Notes: generated from the letters alone by a model not told the origin. A DNA stretch of 13,299 bases from CAZDUS01 sp964508705 (GCA_964508705.1 CAZDUS010000048.1:1-13299); one strand, 5' to 3'; positions 1 through 8,148 are shown, counted from the stretch's first letter. Translations and numbers: made by a program.

Positions 1-180
1 CTATATACCCCTACCTATCACCCAACGAGGGGTCACGATCTACCCATCCATCCCTGAATATTCCTGATGTCACTCTGAATATGCAGATATGCCTATATTC
101 TGCTCCTAAACCAGTAGCGCGCGCTTATCCCTCGCGCAATTTGAACTCCCGCACCATTTCAGGGGAGAATGAAGAAGGAT
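1..180. other. Intergenic or flanking region, no gene seen
   Basis: This 180-bp stretch lies beyond the stop codon of the last gene of the minus-strand cluster. I see no convincing coding region, RNA gene or strong terminator. Two weak inverted repeats occur: a 6-bp ACCCCT/AGGGGT pair (7-12 with 28-33) and a 5-bp GCGCG/CGCGC pair (117-121 with 133-137). Neither is followed by a T-run in the minus-strand sense, so neither is a clear intrinsic terminator. Confidence 0.5.
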
Positions 181-1557
181 TTAACGGCGAATCCTCCAGA
201 TGACAATTAATGACGCCACCAGCAATGCGGCGATCAGGGTTAGACCGACACGCTGCACCTGATTCAGAAATTGTTCACTCGTTTGCTCCGCAGCGCCACT
301 GAGAGCAGGTAACGATGTGTTTATCGAGGCCATCAGTTGGTTGCATTCACGGGCAGCGACCGCTGCCTGTGACAGCATCGCACTCCATTCAGTCACATCA
401 AAAGGCCTCCCCTTCTCCTCGTCCGGCACAGGGATACCATTGGTGACCGTATTCGCCGGAGTCAGGAGCGCGTCTATCGCCCGGACCAACACGGTAATAT
501 TGGTCGATGCCTCCGTCCCTAGGGCGAGCGTCGAACGAAGCTCACTCAATAACTCTCGCGACCGCTTTTCCTCTTTTTGCAAATTATCAAAAACCTGCTG
601 AATCGCCGCCTCGCGTTGCTTGTCCAGTACCTGTGGCATCTGTTCGATCGTCATCGATAGACGTTCCGCCGACTGGGCAAACTGATTGGCGTTCGACAGC
701 ACCTGCCGGGTTTCCGGCTGGACGGCCAATTGATAGGTCAACAGTTCAGCCTGCCAACTGAGCAACGTTGGAAGATGTTGCCCGTAATACAAGACGCGCT
801 CCGCCATTTGCCGCGTCTTTTCAATCTCCTGCATCGCGGGATCAAGACTGGCCAGGGGATCAAGGCCAAAAAGGCCAAACAGACTCGTCGGAGTTTTGTC
901 CATCTTCCCCTTCGTACGCCGTCCCAGCGATTCCGAAAACTCTTGGAAATTGGAACCCGTCACCAACCGTTGCTGGGGGTTTTCCTTCCGCCACTCCACA
1001 ATTAAATCGCGCAATTCCTGTTTTTGCGTCTCGCTCATCCATCCTTCCACAAGGTCCCAGGACTTCGCTTCGAGCGTCCGATGAGTCTCAAGCATGATGT
1101 TGGCGGCGTCACCGGGAACGATAACCATCCAGTAATCCTCAACCACCATGCGGGATGCAGCCGCCAGCATAATCATGTCCAAGGCACTCAAAATGGGATT
1201 CTGTCCGGCAGCATTCCCGATGGCGGCAGAGGCCTGATAAACTTTCCAGCGAGTCGCCTCAAGCCTGATCTCTTGTGTTCCTGCAATTCGCGTAACATCG
1301 TTGGCCACGCGCGCCACGGAGGCGAGGTATTCGTCGGAATAACGCATAACCTCCCCCTGCAAAACCACTGGGGAAACAGGAATCTTGCGATCCCCACCCT
1401 TTGTTTGAACAACCACCGCCTGATTATCCGATGGAGAGGAGAACATGGCGCAACCGGAGGCCAACAACAAGCAGCCCCAGAGACCGCACATCATCCACCC
1501 GTTGACATCACCTCTCTTTAACCACATGTTTTTCGTGATCATCCAACTCCTGATCAT
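181..1557 (-). CDS. Predicted lipoprotein with C-terminal membrane helix, function unknown
   Basis: This 458-aa protein belongs to no family I recognise. The start was chosen at 1557 because AAGGAGA lies 5 nt upstream; an in-frame ATG at 1590 has no such support. The N-terminus has a basic stretch, a hydrophobic core (GLWGCLLLASGC) and a lipobox-like site with Cys36 as the likely lipidated residue; Ala at -3 is slightly atypical. The long middle part is mostly helical, with charged, coiled-coil-like stretches rich in Gln, Glu and Arg. The last 25 residues form a hydrophobic helix ending in a basic WRIRR tail, which suggests an inner-membrane anchor with the C-terminus in the cytoplasm. It is the last gene of the sulfatase cluster, 58 bp after the maturase stop, so co-transcription is likely. 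A structural or scaffolding role in the envelope is possible but unproven. Confidence 0.8.
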   Translation of the reverse strand: MIRSWMITKNMWLKRGDVNGWMMCGLWGCLLLASGCAMFSSPSDNQAVVVQTKGGDRKIPVSPVVLQGEVMRYSDEYLASVARVANDVTRIAGTQEIRLEATRWKVYQASAAIGNAAGQNPILSALDMIMLAAASRMVVEDYWMVIVPGDAANIMLETHRTLEAKSWDLVEGWMSETQKQELRDLIVEWRKENPQQRLVTGSNFQEFSESLGRRTKGKMDKTPTSLFGLFGLDPLASLDPAMQEIEKTRQMAERVLYYGQHLPTLLSWQAELLTYQLAVQPETRQVLSNANQFAQSAERLSMTIEQMPQVLDKQREAAIQQVFDNLQKEEKRSRELLSELRSTLALGTEASTNITVLVRAIDALLTPANTVTNGIPVPDEEKGRPFDVTEWSAMLSQAAVAARECNQLMASINTSLPALSGAAEQTSEQFLNQVQRVGLTLIAALLVASLIVIWRIRR

Positions 1558-1562
1558 TGGCT

Positions 1563-1569
1563 TCTCCTT
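1563..1569 (-). promoter_or_regulatory. Shine-Dalgarno site deciding the lipoprotein start
   Basis: Read on the minus strand this is AAGGAGA, 5 nt before the ATG at 1557. It favours that start over the in-frame ATG at 1590 and gives a more compact signal peptide before the lipobox Cys. Confidence 0.6.
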
Positions 1570-1615
1570 CAATCGACAGGACAGATGCAAAGTATTTAAC
1601 CCCTGTCTCGATAAA

Positions 1616-2893
1616 CTATCCCTTCACGTTAAGGGCCGATTTCCTTTGAATCCTTCGCAAAATATCAGGCATTTCGCGCTGAATATGCCCATAAAATTTC
1701 TTCAACCCCGGACAGAGATAGTTCAGTCCAACCTCACCCTCCGGTGTAAGCACAAACCGGTTCTTCGGACATTCACCCCAGCATAGTTTCAAATAGGGGC
1801 ATGTACGGCAGTATGTCGGCAATGTGTCGCGCTTGGCAAAACCGAACAGTCTTTGTGGCTTGCCATAAGCCATCTCACTCCATGACACATCGTTGATGTT
1901 GCCCATACGATATTCAGGATATACGTAGTGATCGCATGCATAGACGTCGCCGTTATAGTCCACAGCCATTCCCTTCCCGCAAAACTCCGCCGTAACACAA
2001 CGTTGCGAGGGTTGGCCCAGCGACTGCGCCACCGCCGTCTCGAACAAGTCCACATGCACCTTGCCAAAATCACGCGAATACCACTCATCCCAGACCTTGC
2101 ACAAAAAGGCACCCCAGTCATCAGGGTCCACCGACCATTCCGTCACCACTGAATCCACCCCCCCAGGCATCGCATGAGGCGTTCCCACCCGGGGCATGAG
2201 CGAACGATCCCAGTGCTGCGGCGCAATAGTTTGAAACGCTTTTGGCTCAACACAGGCAATCAACTGAACCCGCCACGCCCCCAATTCCCGGGTCAGGAAC
2301 CGGTACACGTCGAGCGGATACCTGGCGTTCTCCCGATTGACCACACATAAGGCATTAAACGGCACACCGTGTTTCTTCAGCAAACGCGCTGCCGCCATCA
2401 CTTTGTCGTGCGTCGGCTGCCCGTCCTGATTGACACGATATCGATCATGCAGTTCCTTTGGCCCGTCACAACTGAGCCCGACCAGAAAATTATTCTGCTT
2501 GAGAAAAACCGCCCATTCCTCCGTCAGCAAGGTGCCATTGGTTTGCAGATCATTTTCAATTCTCTGGAAAGATTTTTTGTGGCGAGCCTGCAGAGTCAAG
2601 ACAGAGCGGAAAAATTCCACCCCAAGAAGAGTCGGTTCCCCTCCCTGCCAGGAAAAGATGACCTCATCTCCAGTCTGCGACTCAATATACTGCCGGATGT
2701 GCTGCTCAAGGGTCTCGCCGGACATCCGCGGCATACGGGGCTGATGAAGCAGCCCTTCCTTGTGCAGATAATAACAATAGCCGCAATTGAGATTACACCG
2801 TGAACCCACCGGCTTGACCATCGCATGAAAGCGGTGCTTCGCACCCGCAGGCTGAGGCTCCAGGACTACAATCGGACCTGGACTACTCGTCAT
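1616..2893 (-). CDS. Anaerobic sulfatase-maturating enzyme (radical SAM/SPASM)
   Basis: This 425-aa cytoplasmic enzyme should oxidise the active-site Cys (or Ser) of sulfatases to C-alpha-formylglycine using S-adenosylmethionine and iron-sulfur clusters, without oxygen. The radical SAM motif CxxxCxxC is complete (Cys33, Cys37, Cys40 in CNLNCGYC). It is followed by the GGEP motif near residue 84 and an NGT near 119. The C-terminal SPASM region has eight cysteines (299, 305, 320, 362, 365, 371, 375, 394), enough for two auxiliary 4Fe-4S clusters. Asp321, directly after Cys320, matches the position of the catalytic base known in Clostridium anSME (Cys276-Asp277). Length is about 40-50 aa above the roughly 370-400 aa usual for the family. 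The ATG overlaps the upstream stop codon by 4 bp (ATGA), so translation is probably coupled. The likely client is the Cys-type sulfatase encoded upstream in the same cluster. Confidence 0.95.
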   Translation of the reverse strand: MTSSPGPIVVLEPQPAGAKHRFHAMVKPVGSRCNLNCGYCYYLHKEGLLHQPRMPRMSGETLEQHIRQYIESQTGDEVIFSWQGGEPTLLGVEFFRSVLTLQARHKKSFQRIENDLQTNGTLLTEEWAVFLKQNNFLVGLSCDGPKELHDRYRVNQDGQPTHDKVMAAARLLKKHGVPFNALCVVNRENARYPLDVYRFLTRELGAWRVQLIACVEPKAFQTIAPQHWDRSLMPRVGTPHAMPGGVDSVVTEWSVDPDDWGAFLCKVWDEWYSRDFGKVHVDLFETAVAQSLGQPSQRCVTAEFCGKGMAVDYNGDVYACDHYVYPEYRMGNINDVSWSEMAYGKPQRLFGFAKRDTLPTYCRTCPYLKLCWGECPKNRFVLTPEGEVGLNYLCPGLKKFYGHIQREMPDILRRIQRKSALNVKG

Positions 2894-3366
2894 TTGATCC
2901 TCGTGAAAACAACATCAAAGCTCTGTTTGATAGCAGCCTGATAGTATACACCGTTGAAGCAGTCTCCTTTCGGATCATAGGTCAGAGTGTAAGTTGAACC
3001 GGGATAATTCACATCGCGAAGCTCAACAAACACTTTCCCAACCCCTCCTTCAGTTCTTGCCTCAGCCCTTGCCACATGGATCGGGCGCGGATTGTAATAA
3101 CCCGCATCCATTTTACCATCCGCAGCTACGCTGCGGATATCGAGAACATACCCGCCGTCCGGCCTCAACCACTTGCCTTTCATCACCTGGAAATCAACTT
3201 TGGAAAAGACCGTTGCTATCCCGCCGGGGGGCGCCTTGAACCATACAAATCCCACAGCAAGCGCAACCACCGCCGCCATCATCACCAATAAACCCCGCCA
3301 ATGCCGTTTTTTAACGTCCGCCATTTTGATTGTCTCAACCTTTCCAGCCTTGTTTTGCCTCATCAT
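2890..3366 (-). CDS. Small membrane-anchored periplasmic protein of sulfatase cluster
   Basis: This 158-aa protein has a basic N-terminus (about residues 1-24), one hydrophobic helix (about 25-43, GLLVMMAAVVALAVGFVWF) and then a soluble, beta-rich domain that would face the periplasm. The domain carries the stretches KWLRPDGGYVLDIR, NPRPI and DVNYPGSTYTLTYDP. I believe similar small proteins occur beside bacterial sulfatases, but I cannot name a family. The chosen ATG has AGGA four bases upstream; an internal ATG at residue 15 has weaker support. It starts 6 bp after the DUF2950 stop, and its own stop overlaps the maturase start. The position just before the maturase suggests a role in sulfatase export, anchoring or maturation, which is inference only. 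Confidence 0.85.
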   Translation of the reverse strand: MMRQNKAGKVETIKMADVKKRHWRGLLVMMAAVVALAVGFVWFKAPPGGIATVFSKVDFQVMKGKWLRPDGGYVLDIRSVAADGKMDAGYYNPRPIHVARAEARTEGGVGKVFVELRDVNYPGSTYTLTYDPKGDCFNGVYYQAAIKQSFDVVFTRIK

Positions 3367-3372
3367 GCCATC

Positions 3373-4350
3373 CTATTTTTGAGAACTTGTGCTGGAGTCT
3401 CCTGCTTTCTTCCAACTCGCGTCGCAATTATATTCCTTCATTTCCTTCGCAAGCTTCATGGAGTTCTCGCCCAAGTCCTTTTCGTAAACAATGCCGTCAT
3501 GATTGACAATAAACGTCATAACCCCTGAATTCTTATATTGCGCCGGATACGCAACAACCGCAAACCCGCCAATCATCTTGCCGTTCACAACATAATCATA
3601 GGCTCCGCCGGGGGCGTCTTTCCCCTGCCTTGTAAGGAGTCGATAGTAATAGCCGAAAAACGGAACCGGATCCTCACTACTCAAACTGGCGCCATAACCA
3701 GCTTCAATGGCCCGGGCGACTTCCGGACCCAGGGGACTCGGCGCCTCCCCCTCCCGGGTCTTCCAATAAAGTCCGTTCTTCATCCCGGGGTCGCTTTCAC
3801 ATTTTTCCGCGTAGGCAAGAACCCCGTCACCATCGCGATCCTTCATGGCATACTCACGCTCCGCATCCACAATGGCAAGGCAAACCTGAATGGTTGCCAA
3901 TTCACTGCGCCCGATTCTGCGGCTTAATATCTCATCCTTCCCCTGAATCACATCAAAGAACCACTCATTCCCGCTCCTTACAATAGGCACGGGAAACGGC
4001 CACTGCTCCTTGCCAATCACCAGAATCATATTGTCGCCTTCCGCCACAAGACTGTTGGTGACATCATAGACTTCCAGAAATCGACGACGCCCCAACTGAT
4101 CGCGCACAGCATCTCCGGAGGTAAACACTTCCTTTCCCTCCGGACCAAAAATGGCAACCAGCCCCTTCTCGTTGTTATGCCGCGCCGCAGAAACCATGTC
4201 CTCCACCGCCGCCTGCGGTGTGGCAAACTTCTTTGCTGACGGGGCCAAGCAGGAGACACAACCCATCACGGTCGCCGTCATCACCAAGGTCAACATCGAT
4301 ATCTTGAAGTACCAACTGGACTTCTTTCCCTTATTGATCTTGAGTTTCAT
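3373..4350 (-). CDS. DUF2950 family lipoprotein
   Basis: This 325-aa exported protein matches the DUF2950 pattern: an early segment TPQAAVEDMVSAARHNN followed by a GPEG(K)EV turn, then a Ca-loop-like DRDGDGVLAYAEK, a GLYW motif and a C-terminal FAVVAYPAQYKNSGVMTF segment. Function is unknown in the family. The start at 4350 is supported by AGGGGAG 6 nt upstream; the in-frame ATG at 4377 would add nine residues without such support. The signal peptide ends at a lipobox-like VMGC (Cys31), with a second Cys at 34, so lipid anchoring is likely. It lies between the DUF3300 gene (44 bp to this start) and the 158-aa protein (6 bp). I recall DUF2950 and DUF3300 genes being adjacent in other bacteria, which fits a joint envelope role. 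Confidence 0.88.
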   Translation of the reverse strand: MKLKINKGKKSSWYFKISMLTLVMTATVMGCVSCLAPSAKKFATPQAAVEDMVSAARHNNEKGLVAIFGPEGKEVFTSGDAVRDQLGRRRFLEVYDVTNSLVAEGDNMILVIGKEQWPFPVPIVRSGNEWFFDVIQGKDEILSRRIGRSELATIQVCLAIVDAEREYAMKDRDGDGVLAYAEKCESDPGMKNGLYWKTREGEAPSPLGPEVARAIEAGYGASLSSEDPVPFFGYYYRLLTRQGKDAPGGAYDYVVNGKMIGGFAVVAYPAQYKNSGVMTFIVNHDGIVYEKDLGENSMKLAKEMKEYNCDASWKKAGDSSTSSQK

Positions 4351-4356
4351 TTTGTA

Positions 4357-4363
4357 CTCCCCT
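4357..4363 (-). promoter_or_regulatory. Shine-Dalgarno site deciding the DUF2950 start
   Basis: The minus strand reads AGGGGAG here, 6 nt before the ATG at 4350. The alternative ATG at 4377 lies upstream of this site and has no purine-rich motif at a suitable distance. Confidence 0.55.
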
Positions 4364-4394
4364 CGACTGTTAAACATCCATTCACATCAGCCGC

Positions 4395-5636
4395 TTAGCG
4401 ACGTCTCCCACCACCGCCTCCGCCTCGGGACATCCCGCCTCCAGAGCCACTTCGTGCTCCGCCGCTTAAGCTCTGCTGCCCTCGACTGCTTTGTTGCTTG
4501 GCAGTACTCCCACGGTCAATTCCCTCAAACGCACTTCGATCCGGCGTCCGGTTGCTCTGCGTTTCTCTTGCGCCTCCAGCAAAGTCTTGGCTGGGCCGAC
4601 TCGCTTGATTTCCCGCCGAAGGGGCCCGTCCATTCAACTGACCGGCTCCGTCACGTGACAAATCCTGTCGGCCGCCGTCACCATATCCGCGATACGCCTC
4701 CCGCGCCTGCGACGCTTGCGCAGGAGAAGTCCGGTTATACCGCTGTGCCGTTGCCGGGTCCCGATACGCAACCCCCCCGCGATGACTTACATCATGCTGC
4801 CACTGTCCCTTGCCGGCCTGCCCCCCTTGGTTATATCTGGCCGCATAAGCGCTTCGATCAATATTCGGATTGATATCCCGGTTCCTGTCGATGTTTATGT
4901 CAACATCCCCGCCGTGCCAGTTGCAATGACCCCACGCATAACCCCACGCCGCGCCAATCGCAACACCGGCGGCAAAATGAAAACCCGCGGATCCATAAGC
5001 ATAGCCGGGAGGGTAATAGTAGTATGGAGGATAACTGGGCCACCACCATGTGCCATACACCACGTTGGGATCATAGATCGGCACATAGATAACCTCCGGA
5101 TCCACAGACTCAACAATGATGGTCTGTGTCTCTTGTTCGGCGGCGACATACTGCTCTGCCGTCGACTTGAGATTACCTTCCGCTTGAGCCTTCTGACGCA
5201 ACTTCTGAATGGTCGCCATCACCTCTTTTTGCTGGGCAAGAACCGCATCACCCAGTTTCTGCGTCCAATCCAGCTTGGCGCTCATCATGTCCAAAACTTG
5301 CGGGAAATTAACCAGCGATTTGACGCTGGGGTCCCAGGACTGTGCTTCAAGCGCTCTGGCGACCTCACTGTTATTGAGAGTCTTGTTGGCCTTGACCCAG
5401 CGATCCGCTTGCACGACTTCCAAGGGATACGTCGAGGCCATCAGGATTTGTGAAATCAATGAATCAGGGTGAAGTGCAATAGGCGCCAGGATCTGATCCA
5501 ATTCTTCCTGCTTGAATACAGGCCCCACCACAGCTCCCGCAGGAATAACCTCCTGGGCAAACGAGACCGCATGTCCTGCCAACGCCAGAAGCAGGATCAC
5601 CGTCCGAATTGACATGGCAACGTGTCTATTATTCAT
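4395..5636 (-). CDS. DUF3300 domain protein with low-complexity C-terminal tail
   Basis: This 413-aa secreted protein begins with a clear signal peptide (cleavage probably after HAVSFA, near residue 27). The DUF3300 domain follows (about 40-190), recognised by QEELDQILAPIALHPDSLI, the nearby ASTYPLEVVQADRW, and later VIYVPIYDPNVVYG. Next come a Trp/Tyr/Pro-rich stretch (WWWPSYPPYYYYPPGYAYG), a short hydrophobic Gly/Ala segment, a His/Trp patch and an Asn/Asp/Ile-rich stretch (DVDINIDRNRDINPNIDRS). The last 150 residues are low-complexity, rich in Gly, Arg, Ser and Gln, ending in an RGGGGGGRRR tail. The ATG has GGAGG at 6 nt. It starts 16 bp after the sulfatase stop. The molecular function of DUF3300 is unknown; the domain layout suggests an extracytoplasmic, perhaps wall- or surface-associated protein. 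Confidence 0.92.
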   Translation of the reverse strand: MNNRHVAMSIRTVILLLALAGHAVSFAQEVIPAGAVVGPVFKQEELDQILAPIALHPDSLISQILMASTYPLEVVQADRWVKANKTLNNSEVARALEAQSWDPSVKSLVNFPQVLDMMSAKLDWTQKLGDAVLAQQKEVMATIQKLRQKAQAEGNLKSTAEQYVAAEQETQTIIVESVDPEVIYVPIYDPNVVYGTWWWPSYPPYYYYPPGYAYGSAGFHFAAGVAIGAAWGYAWGHCNWHGGDVDINIDRNRDINPNIDRSAYAARYNQGGQAGKGQWQHDVSHRGGVAYRDPATAQRYNRTSPAQASQAREAYRGYGDGGRQDLSRDGAGQLNGRAPSAGNQASRPSQDFAGGARETQSNRTPDRSAFEGIDRGSTAKQQSSRGQQSLSGGARSGSGGGMSRGGGGGGRRR

Positions 5637-5652
5637 GAATTACCTCCGAAAA

Positions 5653-7986
5653 TCACAAATCTGGAAACACAATGGTCACCTTTTCAAGTTCCCCGGTAAA
5701 CTCAAATGGCGTCCTGTATTCGTGCGTGACTGGGGTGCCGATGTTGCGCCCGATCACCAATCCGTATCCGGTCATCGAGCAATATGTGGCCCCCGACTTG
5801 ATGTCTTTCAATTCGCCCGCTTTTTCTCCATCCACGTAAAGGATGACATCCCCGGTGAAGTAGTCCGGCTTCAAGTATTTCCCCGTCGGCTTGAACTGTA
5901 CCCCAAGCGTGTGTTTTCCGGTCGTCACCGGCTTGGCTGACGCCACAGCATACTCATGAATCTTGAGGTAGTTGTGGACGTAGTGGAGCGTGCCATCTTT
6001 AACAAACAGGGTCCACCCGCCGAACTCTCCTCCGAAACTGGCCAAAACACCCACCGCCCCATTAGAGGGAATCTTCACGTAGGCCGTAATGATGTGGTCC
6101 CGCCCTTCGAGGCGCGGGGCTGCGAGCGGGTGCAAGACCGAGGTGCCTGCATAAAAGGTGTAGTCTTTCCGCGCCAACGCCGCCACCGGTCGACCGGGAT
6201 CGGATGCGCGCTCATACCGGCGATCATCGAGCGGCAACACGTTGTTCTTCTTCGCCTCCTCCTGCCAAAGCGCAATCAACTCTTTCAGCTTTTCCGGGTT
6301 CTGTGCCGCGAGGTCATCAGCCTGACTGAAGTCCACGTCAGTGTTGTACAACTCCCACTGGTCATCCTCCCACGCCGTGTCCTTCTTATGCCATGCCACC
6401 GCCGTCCAGCCATCAGCCCAGATCGCGCGGCTACCAAGCATTTCATAATACTGCACTTTCTTGGGCGATTTCGCCGCTCCATTAGAAAATGAATACAACA
6501 TGCTAAGTCCGGATATCGGCTGCTGCGGAACACCATTGACAGATACAGGAGCCGGCAAACCAGCCGCTTCGAGAATAGTCGGCACCACATCAACCAGGTG
6601 GTGGTACTGGGGACGAACGGCCCCCTTATCCTTGATCTTCGATGGCCACGAGACAATGAACGGATCCGTGTTGCCACCCAGATGCGTGTCCTGTTTCCAC
6701 TTCTTGAACGGTGTGTTACCCGCCATGGACCAGCCCATTGGGTAAAGCGGATCGGTCTCGGAACTGCCAATCTTATCGAGAAGTTTGGCCATTTCCTCAA
6801 CGGTTTCCGGGTTGAAATTGCGATAACGGTCAGTGTTGGTTACGCCGTCTTGTAGTCCTTCCTGCGACGCCCCGTTATCCGACACCACCATGATGAGCGT
6901 GTTGTCGCGGATGCCCAGTTCATCGAGCGCCGCGAATAACCTGCCGAGGTGGTAATCGGCGTGACTGAGCATTCCGGCATACGCCTCCTGCAAACGGCAG
7001 TACACTTTCTTCTGGGTGTCGTTCAATTCCGCCCACGCCTTGATCATCGGGTCCCTCGGAGGAAGCCGGGTGTCCTTTGGAATAATGCCGAGTTTCCTCT
7101 GCCGCTCAAAGGTTTCCTCGCGGACCATGTCCCACCCCTGATCAAATTTACCCTTGTACTTCTCGATGAACTCCTTCGGGGCGTGCAGGGGTGCATGGTT
7201 CGCTCCAAGGGCAAGGTAGGCAAAGAACGGTCGCCCGGTATTGGCCTGCTGCTGATCGCGGATGCCGACAATGGTGCGGTCCACCAAGTCTTCGGTCAGA
7301 TGATACCCCGGTCGGGAGGGGGTCTCGATGAACGTATTGTCGCGTACCAATAGCGGTGCCCACTGATCGGTCTCGCCGCCAAGAAATCCATAGAACTTCT
7401 CGAACCCCATTCCTAGCGGCCAGCGGTCAAATGGACCGGCGGCGGTGTAGGCGGTATAGGGAGCCAAATGCCACTTTCCCAGCGCCATCGTGCTGTAATC
7501 ATTCTGCTTCAATATCTCGGCAATCGTGGCAGCGCTCTTTGGAATACTTCCGAAGTTACCCGGGAAACCGGTTGCGGCCTCCGTAATGGCGGCCAAGCCT
7601 ATGGCGTGATGGTTTCGCCCGGTAAGCAGAGCGCCGCGCGACGGCGAACACAGGGCCGTCGTGTGAAAATTATTGTACCGGAGCCCACTCGCCGCAAGCT
7701 TGTCGAGATTCGGAGTTTCAATCGCACCCCCGTATGCGCCTATGTGGCCAAAACCCACATCATCCAAAACGATTATCAACACGTTGGGTGCTCCGTTTGG
7801 AGCCTCCAAAGGCCGCGCAGGCATCCAATCCGGCGTGGAATTTTTGTAATTCTGCCCGATCTTTCCTTTGAACTCTGGCGCAACCAACGGGAGAATAGTC
7901 CGGTCAGGATCAGCAGCGCCTGCAGCTGACGCAACGACGAAACTTCCTAAAGCGGTAATAAAGTTTCGCACTCGAATTGCTTGCAT
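5653..7986 (-). CDS. Secreted Cys-type sulfatase (arylsulfatase-like)
   Basis: This 777-aa enzyme should hydrolyse sulfate esters outside the cytoplasm. The signature CSPSR (Cys113 to Arg117, in LCSPSRGALLTG) carries the cysteine that becomes formylglycine; a maturase is encoded four genes downstream. Other expected residues are visible: Asp75-Asp76 and Asp370-Asn371 for the metal, Lys171 and His173 (GKWH), His264, and a second Lys431/His435 pair (KQDTH). The first 25 or so residues are a signal peptide ending near SAAGA. After the catalytic domain, about 170 C-terminal residues look like a concanavalin/LamG-type beta-sandwich, as in long arylsulfatases of roughly 780 aa (possibly SulfAtlas S1_4). 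The substrate cannot be read from sequence. The start was chosen at 7986 for its AAGGAGG site; an upstream GTG at 8043 lies inside a hairpin. Confidence 0.95.
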   Translation of the reverse strand: MQAIRVRNFITALGSFVVASAAGAADPDRTILPLVAPEFKGKIGQNYKNSTPDWMPARPLEAPNGAPNVLIIVLDDVGFGHIGAYGGAIETPNLDKLAASGLRYNNFHTTALCSPSRGALLTGRNHHAIGLAAITEAATGFPGNFGSIPKSAATIAEILKQNDYSTMALGKWHLAPYTAYTAAGPFDRWPLGMGFEKFYGFLGGETDQWAPLLVRDNTFIETPSRPGYHLTEDLVDRTIVGIRDQQQANTGRPFFAYLALGANHAPLHAPKEFIEKYKGKFDQGWDMVREETFERQRKLGIIPKDTRLPPRDPMIKAWAELNDTQKKVYCRLQEAYAGMLSHADYHLGRLFAALDELGIRDNTLIMVVSDNGASQEGLQDGVTNTDRYRNFNPETVEEMAKLLDKIGSSETDPLYPMGWSMAGNTPFKKWKQDTHLGGNTDPFIVSWPSKIKDKGAVRPQYHHLVDVVPTILEAAGLPAPVSVNGVPQQPISGLSMLYSFSNGAAKSPKKVQYYEMLGSRAIWADGWTAVAWHKKDTAWEDDQWELYNTDVDFSQADDLAAQNPEKLKELIALWQEEAKKNNVLPLDDRRYERASDPGRPVAALARKDYTFYAGTSVLHPLAAPRLEGRDHIITAYVKIPSNGAVGVLASFGGEFGGWTLFVKDGTLHYVHNYLKIHEYAVASAKPVTTGKHTLGVQFKPTGKYLKPDYFTGDVILYVDGEKAGELKDIKSGATYCSMTGYGLVIGRNIGTPVTHEYRTPFEFTGELEKVTIVFPDL

Positions 7987-7993
7987 TTCCACG

Positions 7994-8000
7994 CCTCCTT
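7994..8000 (-). promoter_or_regulatory. Shine-Dalgarno site deciding the sulfatase start
   Basis: The minus strand reads AAGGAGG, 7 nt before the ATG at 7986. This supports a protein starting MQAIRVRNF, which has a normal signal peptide, rather than a 19-residue longer form from GTG at 8043. Confidence 0.7.
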
Positions 8001-8036
8001 CCCTCGCCCGGAAGCCTATTCTTCCCGGTAAACAAG

Positions 8037-8071
8037 AAGCCACACGCTTCCAAGTGGAACGCGTGTGGCTT
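8037..8071 (-). terminator. Strong hairpin, possible terminator before the sulfatase operon
   Basis: An 11-bp perfect outer stem (AAGCCACACGC with GCGTGTGGCTT) encloses four more pairs (TTCC/GGAA) with a single bulged base and a 4-nt loop. On the minus strand it is followed by TCTTGTTTA, an imperfect U-tract. It lies between the stop of the 206-aa gene (8149) and the sulfatase start (7986). It could end transcription from the upstream genes, or be a leader structure of the sulfatase message. The U-tract is too weak to be certain. Confidence 0.5.
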
Positions 8072-8148
8072 TCATGCTACATCACTATTTCAATCGGGCT
8101 GTTCAAATCGCCCTCTCGATATTTAGCCTTCCATCAGGCTACACACGC

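Noticed and set aside
117..137. GC-rich inverted repeat downstream of the lipoprotein gene as a terminator
   Set aside because: Only five pairs, an 11-nt loop and no T-run on the minus strand.
4716..5453. Long plus-strand reading frame of 245 aa
   Set aside because: It lies wholly antisense to the DUF3300 gene and has the Arg/Ile-rich composition of a shadow frame, with no recognisable domain.
7987..8043. Longer sulfatase N-terminus from GTG at 8043
   Set aside because: The GTG lies inside a strong hairpin, and AAGGAGG is ideally placed for the ATG at 7986, which gives a normal signal peptide.
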